A stretch of DNA of 16,238 nucleotides from assembly GCA_902489475.1 (NCBI GenBank), contig CABUAH010000047.1, positions 1 through 16,238 of the forward strand. The letters are read 5' to 3'. The notes beneath the pieces are model-generated. The model was not told the origin of the DNA. It was given only the letters and a program-made list of their open reading frames with translations, and made no database searches. The first letter of the stretch is position 1, and every line of letters begins with the position of its first letter. Both the position numbers and the translations under genes were made by a program. Below, one piece after another: positions 14,380 to 16,238 of this stretch. Source of the DNA: an uncultured Oscillospiraceae bacterium (lineage in GTDB: Bacteria; Bacillota; Clostridia; Oscillospirales; Ruminococcaceae).

Positions 14380-15387
14380 CTACTCCTTTACTATTTTAAA
14401 GCTTTGATGACAAGAAAATTCCTCGCCGCCCTTTAGCTCTTTATAGCCAGAAATCTCTCTGTTGAGCGTGAGGTTCGGAGAGTTTATCATTGCAGTCATA
14501 GGCTCAGGGCAAAAATACCCTTTCTCACCCAGATCGTTCCACATATTATAAAATTTAAACTCTTCACTGACCTCATTTAACAGTAAAACCTTTTTATTGG
14601 TATCCTTAACGATAGTTCCGTTAAACGGTTTGCCGAAAAGCTCGGCTTTTTCTGCTGTATACATATCGTTCTCTATAACCTGTCCTGTTGGACGTTTTTT
14701 ACCGTATTTGTATTCTAAATCCCATTCAGTTAAAGGAATAAGACGCTCTGTCGGCAAAAATCTGTCGTTCAGCTCGCATTTTTTGCCGATCGGAACTGTT
14801 AGAAGCATATCTTTTTCGTTCCCGCCGCTGACAAGAGGAGCATTTATGCAGGTATGAGTAGCTATCGAAACAGGAAGCGCCTTGTTTGAAAGATTTTTTA
14901 GCTTGATCTCTTGATAAAGCCCATCGTCCGACAGCGTAAAAGCTATTGTTATTTTAAAATTGACATCAAAGTACTTATACATCTCATCGTCTTTATTATA
15001 TGTAAACGAAGCACAAACAACCGCCTTTTTTTCATCTGCTGTCATATATTCGACCTCATAAGGACGCTTGAATACAAAGCCGTGCAGGTAATTGTTGTAA
15101 TCCGGTTCATTTACAGGCATTTTATAAATACTGTCAGAGGTTTTGATTACTCCTCCGTCGAAACGGTTCGGAAGATACATTGTCGGAAGTCCCCAAATAG
15201 CAGGTGCTTCTTTTATCGTTTCAATTGTCACATCTTCCCTGTATCTGAATATCTCGCAATCGGGATTTTCGCTTCTAAGCCTTAAAACCTGATTTCCGAG
15301 CGACGGACAAACGACCGCTTCATAGCCGTTCGCACGGAGCAAAATACAATCTGTATTTTTAAATTTTATTTTCTGCGCTTCTGCCAA
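14380..15387 (-). CDS. Aldose 1-epimerase (mutarotase)-like protein
   Basis: A 335-residue protein of the galactose-mutarotase-like beta-sandwich superfamily, which interconverts alpha and beta anomers of free aldoses. Active-site candidates in the usual order are R75 (NRFDGG), H102 (YLHGFVF), H178 (IATHTC) and the base E295 (CPEPMTAMINSPN). I start it at TTG (15385-15387): GGGGAG lies exactly 8 nt upstream, while the longer GTG start at 15427-15429 has no ribosome site and would lie only about 12 nt from the predicted transcription start. It heads the operon with cellobiose phosphorylase. Cellobiose phosphorylases use the beta anomer of glucose as acceptor, so a mutarotase partner is sensible, but substrate is inferred. 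Confidence 0.72.
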   Translation of the reverse strand: MAEAQKIKFKNTDCILLRANGYEAVVCPSLGNQVLRLRSENPDCEIFRYREDVTIETIKEAPAIWGLPTMYLPNRFDGGVIKTSDSIYKMPVNEPDYNNYLHGFVFKRPYEVEYMTADEKKAVVCASFTYNKDDEMYKYFDVNFKITIAFTLSDDGLYQEIKLKNLSNKALPVSIATHTCINAPLVSGGNEKDMLLTVPIGKKCELNDRFLPTERLIPLTEWDLEYKYGKKRPTGQVIENDMYTAEKAELFGKPFNGTIVKDTNKKVLLLNEVSEEFKFYNMWNDLGEKGYFCPEPMTAMINSPNLTLNREISGYKELKGGEEFSCHQSFKIVKE

Positions 15388-15446
15388 TTTACAGTCTCCC
15401 CTTAATTCAAAAAAATTTTTAAAATTCACGTATTTTTTATCATTTG

Positions 15447-15461
15447 AAGTATATCATACTT
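15447..15461. promoter_or_regulatory. Palindrome over the -10 of the cellobiose operon promoter
   Basis: AAGTAT-ATC-ATACTT is a perfect inverted repeat with 6-bp arms that includes the whole -10 hexamer. The position fits a repressor operator, for example for a sugar-responsive regulator, but no regulator gene is in the window and the match to any named operator is not recognised. Confidence 0.4.
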
Positions 15462-15476
15462 TTATGAGATTATCAA
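15448..15476 (-). promoter_or_regulatory. Promoter of the mutarotase-DUF6440-cellobiose phosphorylase operon
   Basis: On the - strand TTGATA (15471-15476), a 17-bp spacer and TATACT (15448-15453), with TGA before the -10 (extended -10). Predicted start near 15441, giving a leader of about 53 nt before the TTG at 15387. Confidence 0.78.
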
Positions 15477-15575
15477 GAATAAATGCAAACAAAATTTATA
15501 TACTCATGAATAACAGCAAAATAATCGGGCAACATATTTTTAGCACAAAGAAGTGCGCTAAAGGAGGTCGCTGAT

Positions 15576-15785
15576 ATGATTGATAAAATAGCGCTGTTTT
15601 TGCTTATTATCGGAGGGCTTAACTGGGGTCTTGTCGGAATATTTGAATTCGATTTAGTCGCATTCCTGTTCGGCTCGTCTGCTTCGCTCATAAGCAGAAT
15701 AATCTATATAGTTATAGCCGCATCTGCGCTGTGGAGTATTTCACTTTACTTTAAAAATCATTCGCTTGTAAAGGCAGAGGATTAA
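15576..15785 (+). CDS. DUF378 family small membrane protein (YuzA-like)
   Basis: A 69-residue protein with two hydrophobic segments, about residues 5-25 and 38-58. The first carries the DUF378 signature IGGLNWGLVGIFEFDLVAFLFG. Members such as Bacillus YuzA are small integral membrane proteins of unknown function. The ATG is preceded by AAGGAGG with 8-nt spacing. It is divergent from the cellobiose operon and is followed by two strong hairpins. No clear sigma-A promoter was found in 15470-15560; a CATATTTT element at 15533 recalls sporulation sigma -10 boxes but has no well-spaced -35. The family call is strong; the role is unknown. Confidence 0.88.
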   Translation: MIDKIALFLLIIGGLNWGLVGIFEFDLVAFLFGSSASLISRIIYIVIAASALWSISLYFKNHSLVKAED

Positions 15786-15795
15786 TGACAAAATA

Positions 15796-15823
15796 AAGCC
15801 TGTGTCAACGTCGATACAGGCTT
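15796..15823. terminator. Hairpin after the DUF378 gene
   Basis: AAGCCTGT (15796-15803) pairs with ACAGGCTT (15816-15823), extended by G-U, T-A and C-G pairs around a 6-nt loop. The + strand lacks a T-run after it, while the - strand reads TTTATTTTG, so it looks more like a terminator for leftward transcription; the next hairpin suits the DUF378 transcript better. Confidence 0.55.
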
Positions 15824-15826
15824 GAA

Positions 15827-15906
15827 GAAAAGGGAGCTTTTTGCATAAATTACATTGAGATCGGGTTTTTAGCAATGTTTTCTATGCATTAAAAAGCTCT
15901 CTTTTC
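15827..15906 (+). repeat. 80-nt nearly perfect long hairpin followed by T-run
   Basis: Positions 15827-15842 pair with 15891-15906 through 16 bp with a single G-U. Then 15843-15847 pairs with 15883-15887 after a 3-nt bulge, and ACATTG (15852-15857) pairs with CAATGT (15873-15878) around a 15-nt loop. TTTATTTTTTTG follows, so it can act as a terminator for the DUF378 mRNA, but it is far longer than needed. It could also be a small folded RNA or a miniature mobile repeat. Confidence 0.6.
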
Positions 15907-15999
15907 TTTATTTTTTTGATATTTTCACCAAATAATTAGAAAATATTTGGGCAACCTGCCAATTTGTTTTGAATAAAAAATAAATATTATGTTAAATCC

Positions 16000-16028
16000 T
16001 TGACTTTTTAAACTGTTTGTAATATAAT
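16000..16028 (+). promoter_or_regulatory. Strong sigma-A-type promoter of the candidate small RNA
   Basis: TTGACT (16000-16005), a 17-bp spacer and a perfect TATAAT (16023-16028). The predicted start is at about 16035. No start codon with a ribosome site follows in the window. Confidence 0.75.
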
Positions 16029-16034
16029 GCAATT

Positions 16035-16150
16035 GGTGATATTTTATTTTTAAAGTATCATTCGTTTTGTTGTCTCCTTTCTTTTGTTCTACACAATAGT
16101 TTTTTTATTTTATCTTTGCAGTATCGTTTTTCGGTGCTGCTTATTTTTTT
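16035..16150 (+). ncRNA. Candidate trans-acting small RNA of about 110 nt with an anti-Shine-Dalgarno stretch
   Basis: The unit has its own near-consensus promoter. Right at the predicted 5' end a 9-bp stem forms (16037-16045 with 16052-16060, one G-U). A long unpaired pyrimidine-rich stretch follows, with GTCTCCTTTCT at 16072-16082. A 9-bp hairpin with two G-U pairs (16118-16126 with 16132-16140, TTTTT loop) followed by TTATTTTTTT ends it. The CU-rich stretch is complementary to ribosome sites: 9 bp to the accC leader (GAAAGGAGA) and 8 bp to the fabF and Nudix leaders (AGAAAGGA). This is the architecture of base-pairing sRNAs, but it matches no family I recognise, and a leader of a gene beyond the window is the alternative. 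Confidence 0.5.
16118..16150 (+). terminator. Intrinsic terminator of the candidate small RNA
   Basis: GCAGTATCG (16118-16126) pairs with CGGTGCTGC (16132-16140), including two G-U pairs, around five T residues, and TTATTTTTTT follows. On the - strand the G-U pairs become mismatches, so it favours rightward transcription. Confidence 0.65.
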
Positions 16151-16238
16151 ATTCGTAATTCGTAATTATTAATTGACAATGGAGAATGGATGATTTAATT
16201 CGTAATGCTTAATGCGTAATTAAGTCGGAATGCGGAAT
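16151..16238. repeat. Degenerate 7-bp tandem repeat reaching the window edge
   Basis: The sequence reads as successive heptads starting with AT: ATTCGTA, ATTCGTA, ATTATTA, ATTGACA, ATGGAGA, ATGGATG, then after a 5-nt slip ATTCGTA, ATGCTTA, ATGCGTA, ATTAAGT and, later, ATGCGGA. The unit drifts but the phase is kept for long runs. The ATTGACA/ATGGA part matches the repeat between accC and accD. Confidence 0.65.

Larger units (their letters stand above)
15786..16238. other. 453-bp gene-free right end
   Basis: No protein gene with a ribosome site is seen on either strand. The stretch holds the two hairpins at 15796-15906, an AT-rich spacer (15907-15999), a strong + strand promoter (16000-16028), a candidate small RNA (16035-16150) and a degenerate heptad repeat running off the window edge (16151-16238). 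Confidence 0.6.

Noticed and set aside
15388..15429. Longer mutarotase from the GTG at 15427-15429
   Set aside because: No ribosome site precedes it and it lies almost at the predicted transcription start; GGGGAG 8 nt before the TTG at 15387 is better.
15507..15542. Sporulation sigma promoter for the DUF378 gene (TGAATA and CATATTTT)
   Set aside because: The distance between the two boxes is about 20 bp, outside the usual range for sigma-G or sigma-E, so the match is not convincing.
15473..15691. 72-codon open frame on the - strand opposite the DUF378 gene
   Set aside because: It is antisense to a clear DUF378 gene and overlaps the cellobiose promoter; no ribosome site.

Overview
The window looks like a chromosomal segment of a low-GC, spore-lineage Firmicute, most likely a Clostridia member of the Ruminococcaceae/Oscillospiraceae type. 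This is inferred from spoVG, strong AAAGGAG ribosome sites, an FMN-type enoyl reductase (FabK) as the only ENR in the cluster, a GH94 cellobiose phosphorylase, and DUF378/DUF6440 proteins. No species call is possible from the sequence alone.

Layout. (1) Positions 1-530: a hairpin-rich left edge and spoVG on the + strand. (2) 496-1001: a Nudix hydrolase on the - strand that shares a bidirectional terminator with spoVG and has its own extended -10 promoter. (3) 1117-10323: an almost complete type II fatty-acid synthesis operon, all on the - strand. In transcription order it is fabH, a zinc-phospholipase-C-like gene, fabK, fabG, fabF, accB, fabZ, accC, accD, accA, acpP, followed by an intrinsic terminator. 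fabD, the malonyl-CoA:ACP transacylase needed by the same pathway, is transcribed away from the operon on the + strand. The two promoters (TTGATA-N17-TATAAT for the operon, TTGTCA-N17-TATACT for fabD) face each other in about 75 bp, and a FabT-like palindrome TTGAATATCAA covers the operon -35. (4) 11302-11701: 400 bp without a gene, packed with inverted repeats, GTTTTAAAC repeats and one perfect DnaA box. (5) 11702-15476: a - strand cellobiose-use operon (mutarotase-like protein, DUF6440 protein, cellobiose phosphorylase) with a near-consensus promoter overlapped by a palindrome. (6) 15576-15785: a two-helix membrane protein of the DUF378 family. (7) 15786-16238: no protein gene, but an 80-nt near-perfect hairpin, a candidate small RNA with promoter, 5' hairpin, anti-Shine-Dalgarno stretch and terminator, and a degenerate 7-bp tandem repeat.

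How the genes work together. AccA/B/C/D make malonyl-CoA, FabD loads it on AcpP, FabH starts the chain, FabF elongates, FabG reduces, FabZ dehydrates and FabK reduces the enoyl group. Every step of the saturated elongation cycle is encoded here; a dedicated unsaturation enzyme (FabM/FabA/FabN) is not. The cellobiose operon would split imported cellobiose with phosphate into glucose-1-phosphate and glucose, with the mutarotase adjusting the anomer.

The most promising under-described items are the candidate sRNA at the right end, the face-to-face promoter pair with a shared operator controlling fatty-acid synthesis, and the phospholipase-C-like gene embedded in the fab operon.
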